In this document: positions 1 to 8,809 of the stretch, piece after piece | Layout: each line of letters starts with the position of its first letter | Position numbering within the stretch: position 1 is the first letter of the stretch | NCBI GenBank assembly: GCA_003278545.1 | Contig: QCEF01000005.1 | Span: 1 to 64,000, forward strand | DNA from: Prochlorococcus sp. AG-355-N16 | GTDB taxonomy: Bacteria; Cyanobacteriota; Cyanobacteriia; PCC-6307; Cyanobiaceae | Reading direction: 5' to 3' | Length of the DNA: 64,000 bases | Program-made: the position numbers and the translations under genes | Notes under the pieces: model-generated | What the model saw: only the letters and a program-made list of their open reading frames with translations | Databases searched by the model: none | Told to the model about the DNA's origin: nothing

Positions 1-138
1 TAAAGAGGATCTAAATCTAGAAAAAATACCAAAACAAAAAAATAAAAAAATAAAGAAAGTAGAAAAGCCAGAAAATTTTATCGAAAATAAAGAGGATCTA
101 AATCTAGAAAAAATACCAAAACAAAAAAACAAAAAAAT
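1..138 (+). repeat. In-frame direct repeat, 87-bp period
   Basis: Bases 1-51 recur at 88-138 with one mismatch (t43 versus c130). The mismatch is synonymous (AAT/AAC, Asn). The 87-bp period equals 29 codons, so the reading frame is kept. The first copy may be cut by the window edge, and more copies could lie upstream. Confidence 0.9.
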
Positions 139-328
139 TAAAAATCTTTCAAAAAAAAGGAAAATTGAGCTTCAATCTTACAAAATAATATTCATCTTAA
201 AAGATGTAGATCCAAAAGATCCCACGGAAGAGTTAAGTTCCATATTGAGTAATTCTGAGGTAAATTTTGAAATAGAAAAGATTGAACGTATCCTGGATTC
301 AAAAAATAAAGATATGAAAAAAAATTAA
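1..328 (+). CDS. Unidentified lysine-rich protein, C-terminal fragment
   Basis: This is an open frame already in progress at the window edge (first full codon at base 2) and ending with TAA at 326-328. The visible 108 residues are very rich in Lys, Glu and Asn. They contain two copies of a 17-residue segment starting KEDLNLEKIPKQ, spaced 29 residues apart, and then a less biased tail of about 50 residues that looks folded. It lies 19 bp upstream of the DUF2232 gene on the same strand and is probably cotranscribed with it. I do not recognise the family. The low-complexity part looks like a flexible linker. The N-terminus lies outside the window. Confidence 0.7.
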   Translation, partial: KEDLNLEKIPKQKNKKIKKVEKPENFIENKEDLNLEKIPKQKNKKIKNLSKKRKIELQSYKIIFILKDVDPKDPTEELSSILSNSEVNFEIEKIERILDSKNKDMKKN

Positions 329-347
329 TTAAAATATTCAACAAAAT

Positions 348-986
348 ATGAAAATAACAACAAAAACTGAAGCATTAAATATTGTCGAGACCTCTTATTT
401 AGCATCTCTTTCGTCTTTATTGTGGGTTGCATTATATTATTTGCCAATTGGAGGAGCTTTATTAAGATTGATTTTACCCCTCCCAATGATACTGTTGCAC
501 TTGAGAAGAGGAACAAAAACTGCATTGGAAGGACTCCTAATACAATTTCTACTTTTATTCATAATTATGGGTCCTGTCAGAGGAACTTTATTTTTATTTC
601 CTTATGGGATCTTGGCTTTTTGGTTGGGCTGGTGTTGGTTTAGAGAAAAAAGTTGGAGATTTAGTATAGCTGTGGGAGTTTTTATTGGAACCCTTGGCTT
701 TTTCGTAAGAGTAATAGCATTATCTACGTTGGTTGGTGATAATCTTTGGGTGTTAATTACTAGAGCAAGTTATGGTCTACTAGAAAAATTCATTGGATCA
801 TTAAATTTACCTTTTTCTCCCTCAATTTTAAGTATCCAATTAGGTGCAATTTTTTTAATAATTTTTCAAGAAATAGTTTATGTATTAACGGTACATGTAG
901 TTGCATATTCTCTGTTTCCAAGATTTAAATTAAATATCCCAGATCCGCCAAGATTATTAAATGGCTTAGTTGATTTAAATAGTTGA
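348..986 (+). CDS. DUF2232 family membrane protein
   Basis: The 212-aa protein is almost entirely hydrophobic, with about five or six predicted membrane segments between residues 18 and 195 and a short polar C-terminal tail. It resembles the DUF2232 (YybS-like) family of small integral membrane proteins common in cyanobacteria. The family has no firmly established role; an energy-coupling or transporter-like function has been suggested only from topology. It sits between an unknown gene (19 bp upstream) and the CobT-like gene, whose ATG comes 11 bp after this stop. The ATG at 348 is the natural start. Family assignment is moderately sure; function is unknown. Confidence 0.75.
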   Translation: MKITTKTEALNIVETSYLASLSSLLWVALYYLPIGGALLRLILPLPMILLHLRRGTKTALEGLLIQFLLLFIIMGPVRGTLFLFPYGILAFWLGWCWFREKSWRFSIAVGVFIGTLGFFVRVIALSTLVGDNLWVLITRASYGLLEKFIGSLNLPFSPSILSIQLGAIFLIIFQEIVYVLTVHVVAYSLFPRFKLNIPDPPRLLNGLVDLNS

Positions 987-997
987 AAAAAGTAAAA

Positions 998-2155
998 ATG
1001 TATAGTACAGAATTAGGTATAAATTTTTTTGGAAATGAATCCAACAAAAAAAGACAATCTAATAAGATAGAAATACTTAAAAAAAATATTAAAAATTTAA
1101 AAATATTTCTTGTAATTGCAGGCACTAATACTTCTCAAATTCCAGGTATTTCCGCTGCAGGTATTAGTGCAAAATCAAGGAGAACAACTGCGCTCGCAGA
1201 TGCCGAATTTTTGCTTGAGGGTGCTTCAAAAGATCATAAATATAAATTGCCTCTTCTCAATGCAGGAGTAACTCCTGCCCTAATCAGTCATGTTTGTTCA
1301 AAGCTCATAAATATTTATCCAGTTATTGTTCCTCTGGGAATAGGAGCAAAGCCTTATTTTAATCATTTGGTTGTAGAAGATAGAGATATGGGCCCATCAA
1401 ATTGTCTTACTACTGGTAAATCGATGACTAAAAAGAGAGTTTTAAATCTCTATGAAAAAGGTCTTGCGATAGGAAAATCCTTAAAACAATCAGTTTTAAT
1501 TTCTGAATCTGTACCGGGGGGCACCACAACTGCTCAGGCAGTAATGGAAGCTTTTGGGTTGCAGGTGTCTAATTTAGTTGGGAGTAGTTTATTTAAAGCT
1601 CCAAGAGAACTGAGAAGACAAGTAGTTAAAAGAGGACTTTTCAATGCAAATTTCAAGGCTGATTTCGACTCTTTTGATGTTGTCGCGGCGGTAGGTGATC
1701 CTTTCCAAGCTTTTTCAATGGGTCTATTAATTGGTGCAAGGTTAGCAAAACAACCTGTAATATTGTCTGGCGGAAGTCAGATGTTAGCAGTCATTTTGCT
1801 TGTATTAGAATTATTAGATGAAAAAAATAAAGATGAATTTATTGAAGATGTTTTTATTGCGACAACTGGGTGGCTTGTGAAAGATAATTCTCTAAATGAT
1901 TTAGTAAATCTAATTAATGAAAAATATGATGTCAAATTATTTGGTTTAGCAAGTCCTTTAAATTTCGAATCTTCAAAATACAATGAATTGAGGGATTATG
2001 AATTAGGTCATGTAAAAGAAGGTGTAGGTGCCGGTGGAATATCATTGCTTGCTTTCTTAGATGGATTTAAAAATGAAGAAATAGTTTCATTGTGTCAACA
2101 AAATCTGGAAATGATGAAGGGCCTAGGTCAAATTTCTGTAGAGAAGGATTGCTGA
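998..2155 (+). CDS. CobT-like nicotinate-nucleotide phosphoribosyltransferase family protein (UPF0284)
   Basis: This 385-aa protein belongs to the UPF0284/CobT-like family related to nicotinate-nucleotide-dimethylbenzimidazole phosphoribosyltransferase. Conserved glycine-rich stretches are visible, including PGGTTTAQ at residues 173-180 and a GVGAGG motif near the C-terminus. Classical CobT activates the lower ligand base of cobalamin. Marine cyanobacteria make pseudocobalamin with adenine as lower base, so the actual substrate here is an inference. The frame extends to a TTG at 983 that overlaps the upstream stop, but the ATG at 998 (MYSTELG) fits the family better. The next gene starts directly after the stop. 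Confidence 0.85.
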   Translation: MYSTELGINFFGNESNKKRQSNKIEILKKNIKNLKIFLVIAGTNTSQIPGISAAGISAKSRRTTALADAEFLLEGASKDHKYKLPLLNAGVTPALISHVCSKLINIYPVIVPLGIGAKPYFNHLVVEDRDMGPSNCLTTGKSMTKKRVLNLYEKGLAIGKSLKQSVLISESVPGGTTTAQAVMEAFGLQVSNLVGSSLFKAPRELRRQVVKRGLFNANFKADFDSFDVVAAVGDPFQAFSMGLLIGARLAKQPVILSGGSQMLAVILLVLELLDEKNKDEFIEDVFIATTGWLVKDNSLNDLVNLINEKYDVKLFGLASPLNFESSKYNELRDYELGHVKEGVGAGGISLLAFLDGFKNEEIVSLCQQNLEMMKGLGQISVEKDC

Positions 2156-3154
2156 ATGTTTTCAAAATTTGCAACCAGAAGAGAATTTTTAAATTGTGGT
2201 AAGCTTTCGCTTTTATTTTTCTTAAACTCTTGCAGTAATCTACCTAATAAAGTAAAAATTGCATTACAAAATTCTTTTTATCCAGAATCTTTTAAAGATA
2301 CGATTCCAAAAGATTGGAAGCAGGAAAAAATTAATTTTGAAAATATTCCGCTACAAAAAAATAGAAACAGAATTTTCAATTCTGACTTTACTTTAATAAA
2401 TGATGGATGGATTTCTAGTATAGATTTTTCAGAATTTGAAAAAATAAATGAATATGCACTGTTCGAAAATTTGGATAAGAGATCGATAGATTTTTTGGGA
2501 AGTTTTAATCAAAATCAGAGGAGTAAATTATTTCCTATTGGAGTAGTACCCTATACAATTATCATTAAAAATAATAAAGACTTAATAAATTCAGCCAGAA
2601 CATCTTGGGATTTTCTTCTTTCTAAAAATTTAACTGGAAAAATAATTTTTCCACAAAGTCCCAGAATAATATTGTCAATTGCTAAAAAAATTAATACATC
2701 TAATTCTTTAAAAAAACTCAAAAGCCAAGCAATGATATTTGATGATAAAAATATGCTCAATTGGTTGATTAATTCTGATGCTTGTGTCGCAATAGTTCCT
2801 TATAGTCTTTGTTCAAAATTTTTAAAAATAGATCCAAGGCTTTCTTTAGTTTTTCCAAGCCAAGGTGTACCTTTGATGTGGCATTTTCTACTTAGTCGAT
2901 CAAATCTAAATAATTCAATATTAATTCAATGGATTAAATCTTTAGAAAAGAAATCAATAGTAGATAAATTAGTTAGCCAGGGTTGGTATCTTCCATTCAA
3001 TAGTGATTATTTGCAAAGTAAATATAAATCTGAAATGTTCTCCACCTCAGGACCTTCTGAGAAATGTTGGCAAAATAGTTGGTCTTTCCCTGTCTTAACA
3101 AATGAACAAAAAATTAATCTTAAAAATATCTGGAATGAGTCCTTATCCCCATAA
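2156..3154 (+). CDS. Putative Tat-exported lipoprotein, ABC solute-binding-like
   Basis: This 332-aa protein starts at the base after the CobT-like stop, so it is probably cotranscribed. The N-terminus carries a twin-arginine-like motif (TRREFL, residues 7-12), a hydrophobic stretch and a lipobox ending at Cys26 (LNSC). This predicts export as a folded protein and lipid anchoring. The body looks like a two-lobed periplasmic substrate-binding protein of the polyamine/iron type. No transporter ATPase or permease is adjacent; the nearest permease gene is at 44.8-46.4 kb. The 3' end overlaps the convergent aldo/keto reductase gene by 12 bp. Ligand unknown. Confidence 0.7.
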   Translation: MFSKFATRREFLNCGKLSLLFFLNSCSNLPNKVKIALQNSFYPESFKDTIPKDWKQEKINFENIPLQKNRNRIFNSDFTLINDGWISSIDFSEFEKINEYALFENLDKRSIDFLGSFNQNQRSKLFPIGVVPYTIIIKNNKDLINSARTSWDFLLSKNLTGKIIFPQSPRIILSIAKKINTSNSLKKLKSQAMIFDDKNMLNWLINSDACVAIVPYSLCSKFLKIDPRLSLVFPSQGVPLMWHFLLSRSNLNNSILIQWIKSLEKKSIVDKLVSQGWYLPFNSDYLQSKYKSEMFSTSGPSEKCWQNSWSFPVLTNEQKINLKNIWNESLSP

Positions 3155-4285
3155 TCTTTTTGTAGGATTTTCAATTAATAAGTTATGAGTTTCCTTTAAT
3201 AAATTTGGTATATCTAATTTACTAGGACATCTAGGAACGCATTCATTACATTCTTTACAAAATGAGGAATTTTTTTCTTCCCACCAGTGACCAGCTTTTC
3301 CTATTAAATTATATCTTTCTTTTGAAAATTCTAATTGGCCATAACCAATAGATATATTTCTTAAACGAAGTATTTCTGGAATAGGCACTTCATTTGGACA
3401 TGGAAGACAAGATCTACATTGTTCACATTTTGTTGAGTTTAATCTTTTATTAGAAACTTCCTCAATTTTATTCAGGGCGCTTTTTTCAAGTTTTGTAAGC
3501 TTCTCTAATGAGTTTCTAAATTTATACGCAAATTCAAAATCTTTTTTGTTTGTCGCCCCCAAGGATAAAGTTGTAATGCCTTTTGCAAGCAGAAATCGAT
3601 ACGCTAATTCTAATGGATGAAAAGGCTTAGAAGCCTTTATCAAAATATCACTTGGCGAATACAATCTACCGCCTTTATCAGCAGGTGATATTGCTAAAAC
3701 TCCCATACCTTTTTTTATAGCTTCCTCTGCTAAAGCAATCTTAGATTGATCTAAATAATGTAAATGAAGGTTACAAAAAGTAAAAACTTCACAGTTAATT
3801 GCATCTTTAATTAGTGAATAACTTCCGTGAGAACTAAAACCAACTTGATCAACTAGTTCCTTCTCAAGTATCCAAGATATGAATTTCTTACCCTCTCCAG
3901 CAAGAACCCAATCTAAATGTTGTTTTAAGTTGAGTCCGTGAATTGCAAGATTATTAATTTTCTCACGATTTAAATTTTTAAGAGACTTTTTAAAATTATT
4001 TTTTAAAAAGTCAAAATTACCCTTTGGTAAAACTTTGGAAGTAATCACCCAATTCTTTTCTTTTATATTCTCTTCTATTGCTAATTTTTTTATTGAATTT
4101 CCAATAAGTGATTCAGCATCACCATAAGAGGGTGCTGTTTCTATGTGGTTAATTCCTACATAATATGCATTTTTTATTATGCTATACATTTTTTCGAGAC
4201 TTTCAGTTGCTCGCATTGTCCCTAAAGTGAATAAGCTCACTTTCGCCCCTCTACCAAATGATCTTTTTTGTGAATTTATAATCAT
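3143..4285 (-). CDS. Aldo/keto reductase with C-terminal 2x[4Fe-4S] domain
   Basis: The 380-aa protein combines an N-terminal aldo/keto reductase barrel (about residues 10-275; GTMRATES early, GINHIETAPSYG around 45) with a ferredoxin-like C-terminus. Cysteine clusters lie at 287/290/293/296 and 343/346/349/353, the second being a classic CxxCxxCxxxC. Such proteins are predicted NAD(P)H-linked oxidoreductases able to pass electrons through Fe-S clusters; their substrates are mostly unknown. It is transcribed towards the solute-binding protein gene (12-bp overlap) and divergently from ribE. The ATG at 4285 is supported by the start of the barrel. Confidence 0.85.
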   Translation of the reverse strand: MIINSQKRSFGRGAKVSLFTLGTMRATESLEKMYSIIKNAYYVGINHIETAPSYGDAESLIGNSIKKLAIEENIKEKNWVITSKVLPKGNFDFLKNNFKKSLKNLNREKINNLAIHGLNLKQHLDWVLAGEGKKFISWILEKELVDQVGFSSHGSYSLIKDAINCEVFTFCNLHLHYLDQSKIALAEEAIKKGMGVLAISPADKGGRLYSPSDILIKASKPFHPLELAYRFLLAKGITTLSLGATNKKDFEFAYKFRNSLEKLTKLEKSALNKIEEVSNKRLNSTKCEQCRSCLPCPNEVPIPEILRLRNISIGYGQLEFSKERYNLIGKAGHWWEEKNSSFCKECNECVPRCPSKLDIPNLLKETHNLLIENPTKRLWG

Positions 4286-4397
4286 CTAAATATGATCAAT
4301 TTCTTTTTATTTATTCTTTAATTTATTTATAGTTGAAAATCATTTAAAGTAAATTAAAGTAAATACAAAATTTTGCAAAAATATTTTTCTTAAATCT

Positions 4398-5051
4398 ATG
4401 TTTACAGGAATAATTCAATCAGTTGGAAAACTAAGACAAGAAAAAAATTTTTTAGAAATTGAAATTCTAGATAATTTTTTTGATATGGCAATCGGTGACA
4501 GCATAGCTGTTGATGGAATTTGTTTGACAGTTAAAGAGATTTTTCAAAATAAATTTACTGTTGATGTTAGTGAGGAGACATTAAAAAAAACAACTTTAGG
4601 AGTAAAGTCAAACCTTAATCAGATTGTTAATTTGGAGCCCGCTCTTAGAGTGTCTGACCGTCTAGGAGGACATATAGTCAGTGGACATGTTGATGGCCTT
4701 GGAACAGTTGAGAATATAGAAAAATTAGAGAAATCATGGCTTTTATCTATAAAGTGGAAAAATAATAATTTTTCGAAATATGTAGTTAATAAAGGCAGTA
4801 TTTGCGTCAATGGTATAAGTCTTACAATTGCAAAATATGAGCAGGAAGGAGAAATATTTACTATTGCGATTATTCCTCATACTTGGCATAAGACAAATCT
4901 GAATAAATTAAATGCCGGAGACAGCGTAAACCTTGAGGCAGATGCACTAATTAAATATGTAGAGAAATTACTTTTATTTAATAAAAATAATAATCAAGAT
5001 TTATCTTCAAATAATATTTCTTCGGAATGGCTTAAAGAAAACGGTTGGTAA
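4398..5051 (+). CDS. ribE: Riboflavin synthase, alpha subunit
   Basis: This enzyme dismutates two 6,7-dimethyl-8-ribityllumazine molecules into riboflavin and a pyrimidinedione, the last step of riboflavin synthesis in the cytoplasm. The 217-aa protein has the typical internal duplication: the first barrel starts MFTGIIQ at residue 1, and the GGHIVSGHVDG motif opens the second half near residue 90. The C-terminal 20 residues are Asn/Ser-rich and beyond the usual family end. It is a single-gene unit divergent from the reductase and convergent with the cyAbrB gene (10-bp gap). No FMN riboswitch is apparent upstream. Confidence 0.95.
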   Translation: MFTGIIQSVGKLRQEKNFLEIEILDNFFDMAIGDSIAVDGICLTVKEIFQNKFTVDVSEETLKKTTLGVKSNLNQIVNLEPALRVSDRLGGHIVSGHVDGLGTVENIEKLEKSWLLSIKWKNNNFSKYVVNKGSICVNGISLTIAKYEQEGEIFTIAIIPHTWHKTNLNKLNAGDSVNLEADALIKYVEKLLLFNKNNNQDLSSNNISSEWLKENGW

Positions 5052-5061
5052 AATATATTTT

Positions 5062-5415
5062 TTAATTTAATGGAATTAGATAAATTGTTTTTAACTCTTT
5101 TTTAAGTTCGATTTTAAATTCCTGACCAGGTTCTAGACCTAATTTTTTGGTGTAAGCATGACCAATTAATAGGTTCCCATTGCCATGAACTTTGGTTTTG
5201 AATTCTGTCTTTCTGCCTCTTGAAGCTCTATTACCATTTTTCCCCTGACGACCATCTCCTATTTTGTAACCCTTAGCTTCGATAAGCGCCCTATAAAAAC
5301 TTTTTCTTAAGATTCTTCCGCTAGGACCAACGTACCCACAACCTTTTGCTATCTCTTCTTCAGATTTTTTACTTAATAATTTTGCTTTTTCAAGAAGTTC
5401 TTTTCCTTCAAGCAT
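5062..5415 (-). CDS. cyAbrB-type transcriptional regulator
   Basis: The 117-aa protein matches the cyanobacterial AbrB-like (cyAbrB) family in length and in the conserved N-terminal GCGYVGPSGR segment (about residues 26-35). The C-terminal half carries the swapped-hairpin AbrB DNA-binding fold (FKTKVHGNGNLLIG and following). Characterised cyAbrBs are abundant DNA-binding proteins that tune nitrogen, carbon and redox genes. Here it is a monocistronic unit downstream of the cytochrome oxidase operon on the same strand, with a 96-bp gap. The target genes cannot be read from the sequence. Confidence 0.9.
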   Translation of the reverse strand: MLEGKELLEKAKLLSKKSEEEIAKGCGYVGPSGRILRKSFYRALIEAKGYKIGDGRQGKNGNRASRGRKTEFKTKVHGNGNLLIGHAYTKKLGLEPGQEFKIELKKELKTIYLIPLN

Positions 5416-5511
5416 TATCTGACAAATTTCTAATTATATATTCTTACTAAAAAGGAGAACTGTGGCAATATAAATTAATAAAAAATATATTTAATTTTTA
5501 ATTTTAGTTTT

Positions 5512-6114
5512 TTATAAAAGATACAAGATAATAAATAAAATAACCCATATTCCATCTACAAAATGCCAATACAATTCAACAGCTTCCAATGGGAACATAT
5601 TTTGACTAGTTAATCTTCCACCATTGATTCTTGATTGCCAAGCAATAATTAAAATCATTAAAGTGCCTAAAGTCACATGTAATCCATGAAAACCAGTAAG
5701 AGCATAAAAAGTACTTGCGAATAAATTATCGGTTAATCCAAAAGGTAAATGAAAATATTCAAATAATTGACATATTAAAAATATTATTCCAAGAAAAGCA
5801 GTAATAAATAACCATTTTTGGGAATCAGAGTTTTTATCTTTTAAAAGTGCTTTGCCTGCTTTATGGAAAGTTACACTACTAACAAGTAACAAAATTGTAT
5901 TGAGTGTAGGTATTGGTAGTTCTAATTCATAAATAGCACCATCAGGTAATGGATTAACTGCTTTATAAGTTAAATAAGCTGCAAAGAATCCAGCAAAAGT
6001 CATTCCGTCCGCAATTAGGAAAGTTATAAGACCAAACATTCTGAAGTCTTCATGAGTTTCATTAACTTCAGAATTATTTTTTTGAATTTCTTTCGAGCTA
6101 TCAAGAGTTGTCAT
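5512..6114 (-). CDS. ctaE: Cytochrome c oxidase subunit III
   Basis: This is the third core subunit of the aa3-type terminal oxidase. The 200-aa protein has about five membrane helices, the short form typical of cyanobacteria, with the conserved TGFHGLHVTLG segment (about residue 140) and a C-terminal VELYWHFVDGIWVILF helix. It is last in the ctaC-ctaD-ctaE operon, 6 bp after the ctaD stop. Subunit III stabilises subunit I and supports proton uptake. Nothing is unusual in length or motifs. Confidence 0.95.
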   Translation of the reverse strand: MTTLDSSKEIQKNNSEVNETHEDFRMFGLITFLIADGMTFAGFFAAYLTYKAVNPLPDGAIYELELPIPTLNTILLLVSSVTFHKAGKALLKDKNSDSQKWLFITAFLGIIFLICQLFEYFHLPFGLTDNLFASTFYALTGFHGLHVTLGTLMILIIAWQSRINGGRLTSQNMFPLEAVELYWHFVDGIWVILFIILYLL

Positions 6115-6120
6115 ATGTTT

Positions 6121-7746
6121 TTATTTTTGTTCAGAAATTTCTTTACCATAACCATAAGGTTCTTCAACTAATGGAGCTTCTCCTTCCCAATTTTCAACTG
6201 GAGGTGGAGAAGATGTTAACCATTCAGGTGTAAGAGCATTCCAAGGGTTATCGCCAGCATCTTTCCCATTTCTCAGGCTAAGGAATACATTAATTAAAAA
6301 AGGAATTGTACTTATAGCCATCAAAAGAGCCCCAAGGCTACTAATTTGATTAACGAACTGGAATTGAGGATCATATTCTGCAACTCTTCTGGGCATTCCA
6401 TTTAAACCAAGCCAATGTTGAGGAGCAAAGCACAAGTTAAATCCAATAAAGGTAATGATAAAATGTAAAATTCCTAATTTTTCATTGAGCATTTTCCCAG
6501 TTACTTTGGGGAACCAATGATAGATTGAAGAGAAAATAATAAAAACAGTCCCTCCATAAACTATGTAATGAAAATGGGCTACAACGAAATAGGTATCATG
6601 TACGTGAATATCGAAAGGTACCTGTGCTAAAGCAACTCCTGTAATACCTCCAAAAACAAAATTTATAATAAACCCGCAAGAGAATAGGATTGCACTATTG
6701 ATGGAAATTTTACCTCCCCATAATGTTGCAACCCAGTTGAAAAATTTTATACCTGTTGGAACAGCAATAAATGCTGTGGCAATAGTAAAGAATAATCTCA
6801 TCCAAGGGGGCGTTCCACTCGTAAACATGTGATGCGCCCAAACAACTAAACCTAAAACTACTATCCCCATTATTGAAAAAACCATTGTTGTATATCCAAA
6901 AAGTGGTTTTCTAGCATGTACAGGAAGTATTTCACTAACTAAACCAAAGGCAGGAAGGACCATAATGTATACAGCTGGATGAGAATAAAACCAAAATAAA
7001 TGCTGATAAACTACAACATTACCACCTAAAACAGGATTGAAAAAACCTGTATTAGCGATGATATCGAAGCTAAGTAGAATTAAAGTGCCTGCTAAAACAG
7101 GAGTTGACAAAACAACTAATAGACTTGTCCCAAGCATTGCCCAACAATACATTGGCAATTGCATAAGTTTTAATCCTGGCCTTCTTAATTTTATAATGGT
7201 CGCGATAAAGTTTATTCCACCAAATATAGAACTGCCTCCAAGTAATAGAACGCTAAGAATCCAAATAATTTGTCCCGATTGAGGAGTAGTTATGCTCAAA
7301 GGTGGATAAGCCGTCCATCCAGCCTGAGCAGCACCCTCAACAAAATAGCTTGCTACTAGCATCAAACCTGAAGGAGGAATTAACCAAAAAGCTACGGCAT
7401 TTAATCTTGGGAATGCCATATCTCTCGCACCTACATAAAATGGAATTAGATAATTTCCAAAAGCACCGTTTACTACAGGCACTATCCAAAGAAATATCAT
7501 TATTGTTCCGTGTAAAGTTAAAACTTGGTTATAAACATCTCTTGGCATAAAATCAGACATTGGACTAGCTAGTTCAATTCTTATAGCGCTCGCTAAGGTT
7601 CCCCCAATTAAATAGAAAAGAAAACCGCAAACTAAGTACTGTATCCCAATTACTTTATGATCAAGGCTAAAACTAAAGTATCTAAGCCAGCCTTTAGGTT
7701 GAAGGCTTTCGTTATTAGTTTTTTGTGGATCAATTGATATTGTCAT
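6121..7746 (-). CDS. ctaD: Cytochrome c oxidase subunit I
   Basis: This is the catalytic subunit (541 aa, about 12 helices) carrying heme a and the heme a3-CuB centre that reduces O2 to water with proton pumping. The active-site helix motif with the His-Tyr pair is visible in WFYSHPAVYIMVLP (about residue 252), as are the HVHDTYFVVAHFHY heme ligands (about 380) and the early heme a ligand in LTLHGTIMIF. The start ATG overlaps the ctaC stop by 4 bp (7743-7746), indicating translational coupling. In this organism the complex serves dark respiration in thylakoid or plasma membrane. Confidence 0.97.
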   Translation of the reverse strand: MTISIDPQKTNNESLQPKGWLRYFSFSLDHKVIGIQYLVCGFLFYLIGGTLASAIRIELASPMSDFMPRDVYNQVLTLHGTIMIFLWIVPVVNGAFGNYLIPFYVGARDMAFPRLNAVAFWLIPPSGLMLVASYFVEGAAQAGWTAYPPLSITTPQSGQIIWILSVLLLGGSSIFGGINFIATIIKLRRPGLKLMQLPMYCWAMLGTSLLVVLSTPVLAGTLILLSFDIIANTGFFNPVLGGNVVVYQHLFWFYSHPAVYIMVLPAFGLVSEILPVHARKPLFGYTTMVFSIMGIVVLGLVVWAHHMFTSGTPPWMRLFFTIATAFIAVPTGIKFFNWVATLWGGKISINSAILFSCGFIINFVFGGITGVALAQVPFDIHVHDTYFVVAHFHYIVYGGTVFIIFSSIYHWFPKVTGKMLNEKLGILHFIITFIGFNLCFAPQHWLGLNGMPRRVAEYDPQFQFVNQISSLGALLMAISTIPFLINVFLSLRNGKDAGDNPWNALTPEWLTSSPPPVENWEGEAPLVEEPYGYGKEISEQK

Positions 7747-8546
7747 AAATTTACCTCTGGTTTTTTATTTTTGTTAAACCATTCGTTGTAATCAGATTCT
7801 TCTTCAACAATTATGGAGGCTCTCATTCCTCCATGATATGGGCCGCATAATTCTGCACAAATTATTGGATATTTTCCTACCTTTGTAGGAGTGAAATTTA
7901 GAATAGTAGGTTGTCCAGGAATAATATCCTGCTTAATTCTGAACTCTGGTACCCAAAAAGCATGAATTACATCTTTGGATTCCATTTTCATTGATACTTT
8001 TTGATCAACAGGAACGTGTAGTTCTCCTGATATGAAATTGCCCTTGGGATAATTGAATAGAAATGCAAATTGCATAGCTGAGACTTCAATTGATAAATTA
8101 TTTATTGCTATTTCATTATCGGAAGTTTGACTTATTCCAGCCCATATTTTTTCAGTGTTAGAAGTCATCATTTCGTGATTATGGTTTAGTTCTTTCATCC
8201 CTCCCATTCGATCATAGATGTTGTAGCTATATAAACCTATTAATAAAACAATTATTGAAGGGATAATTGTCCATACAATTTCTAAACTTAAATTTCCCTC
8301 TAAAGCTATACCGTCGCCTATCTGATCATTTCTTTTTCTAAACTTAAATAAGCTATAAATAACTGCTATTGTCATTCCTATAAAAATAATTAATCCAATG
8401 ATGAAAAGAATTTTAAAAAGTTCATCGTAAATTGGTGCATTAATACTTGCTTCCGCTGGGAGCAAATTTACATTAAAACCAATCCAAAAAGATATAGCAA
8501 AAACGAGTGAAATAATTAGTATTAAATAAATGTTTTTATTTAACAA
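7743..8546 (-). CDS. ctaC: Cytochrome c oxidase subunit II
   Basis: This 267-aa subunit accepts electrons from cytochrome c or plastocyanin through its CuA centre. Two N-terminal membrane helices (about 7-28 and 45-68), a further hydrophobic segment at 91-107 and a cupredoxin domain are visible. The CuA ligands are His195 (VIHAFWVPEF) and Cys230, Cys234, His238 and Met241 in CAELCGPYHGGM. It is the first gene of the ctaCDE operon and divergent from ctaA; the 260-bp region between them should hold both promoters. The sequence starts MLNKNIYL with no clear lipobox. Confidence 0.96.
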   Translation of the reverse strand: MLNKNIYLILIISLVFAISFWIGFNVNLLPAEASINAPIYDELFKILFIIGLIIFIGMTIAVIYSLFKFRKRNDQIGDGIALEGNLSLEIVWTIIPSIIVLLIGLYSYNIYDRMGGMKELNHNHEMMTSNTEKIWAGISQTSDNEIAINNLSIEVSAMQFAFLFNYPKGNFISGELHVPVDQKVSMKMESKDVIHAFWVPEFRIKQDIIPGQPTILNFTPTKVGKYPIICAELCGPYHGGMRASIIVEEESDYNEWFNKNKKPEVNL

Positions 8547-8809
8547 TTGATCTCTAAAAATTTGTCTTTATATTCCCAAGATATTCAATTTTTTTAATCC
8601 TGCATCCTTTGTTAAAAGAAAAACATTTAAATTCACAACTTCTTAAGATTTATGAAATAAAAGGCGTATTATTAATAACTTTTTAGAGTTAATTGTCAGG
8701 GAAAAAAGATTAAATTAGTAAATTATTTTTTAAATTAAACATATTAATTTTTAATTAATGTTTGGTTTTTGAATCTAATTTATTATGCAAAATAATAGGT
8801 TTTATCCAT

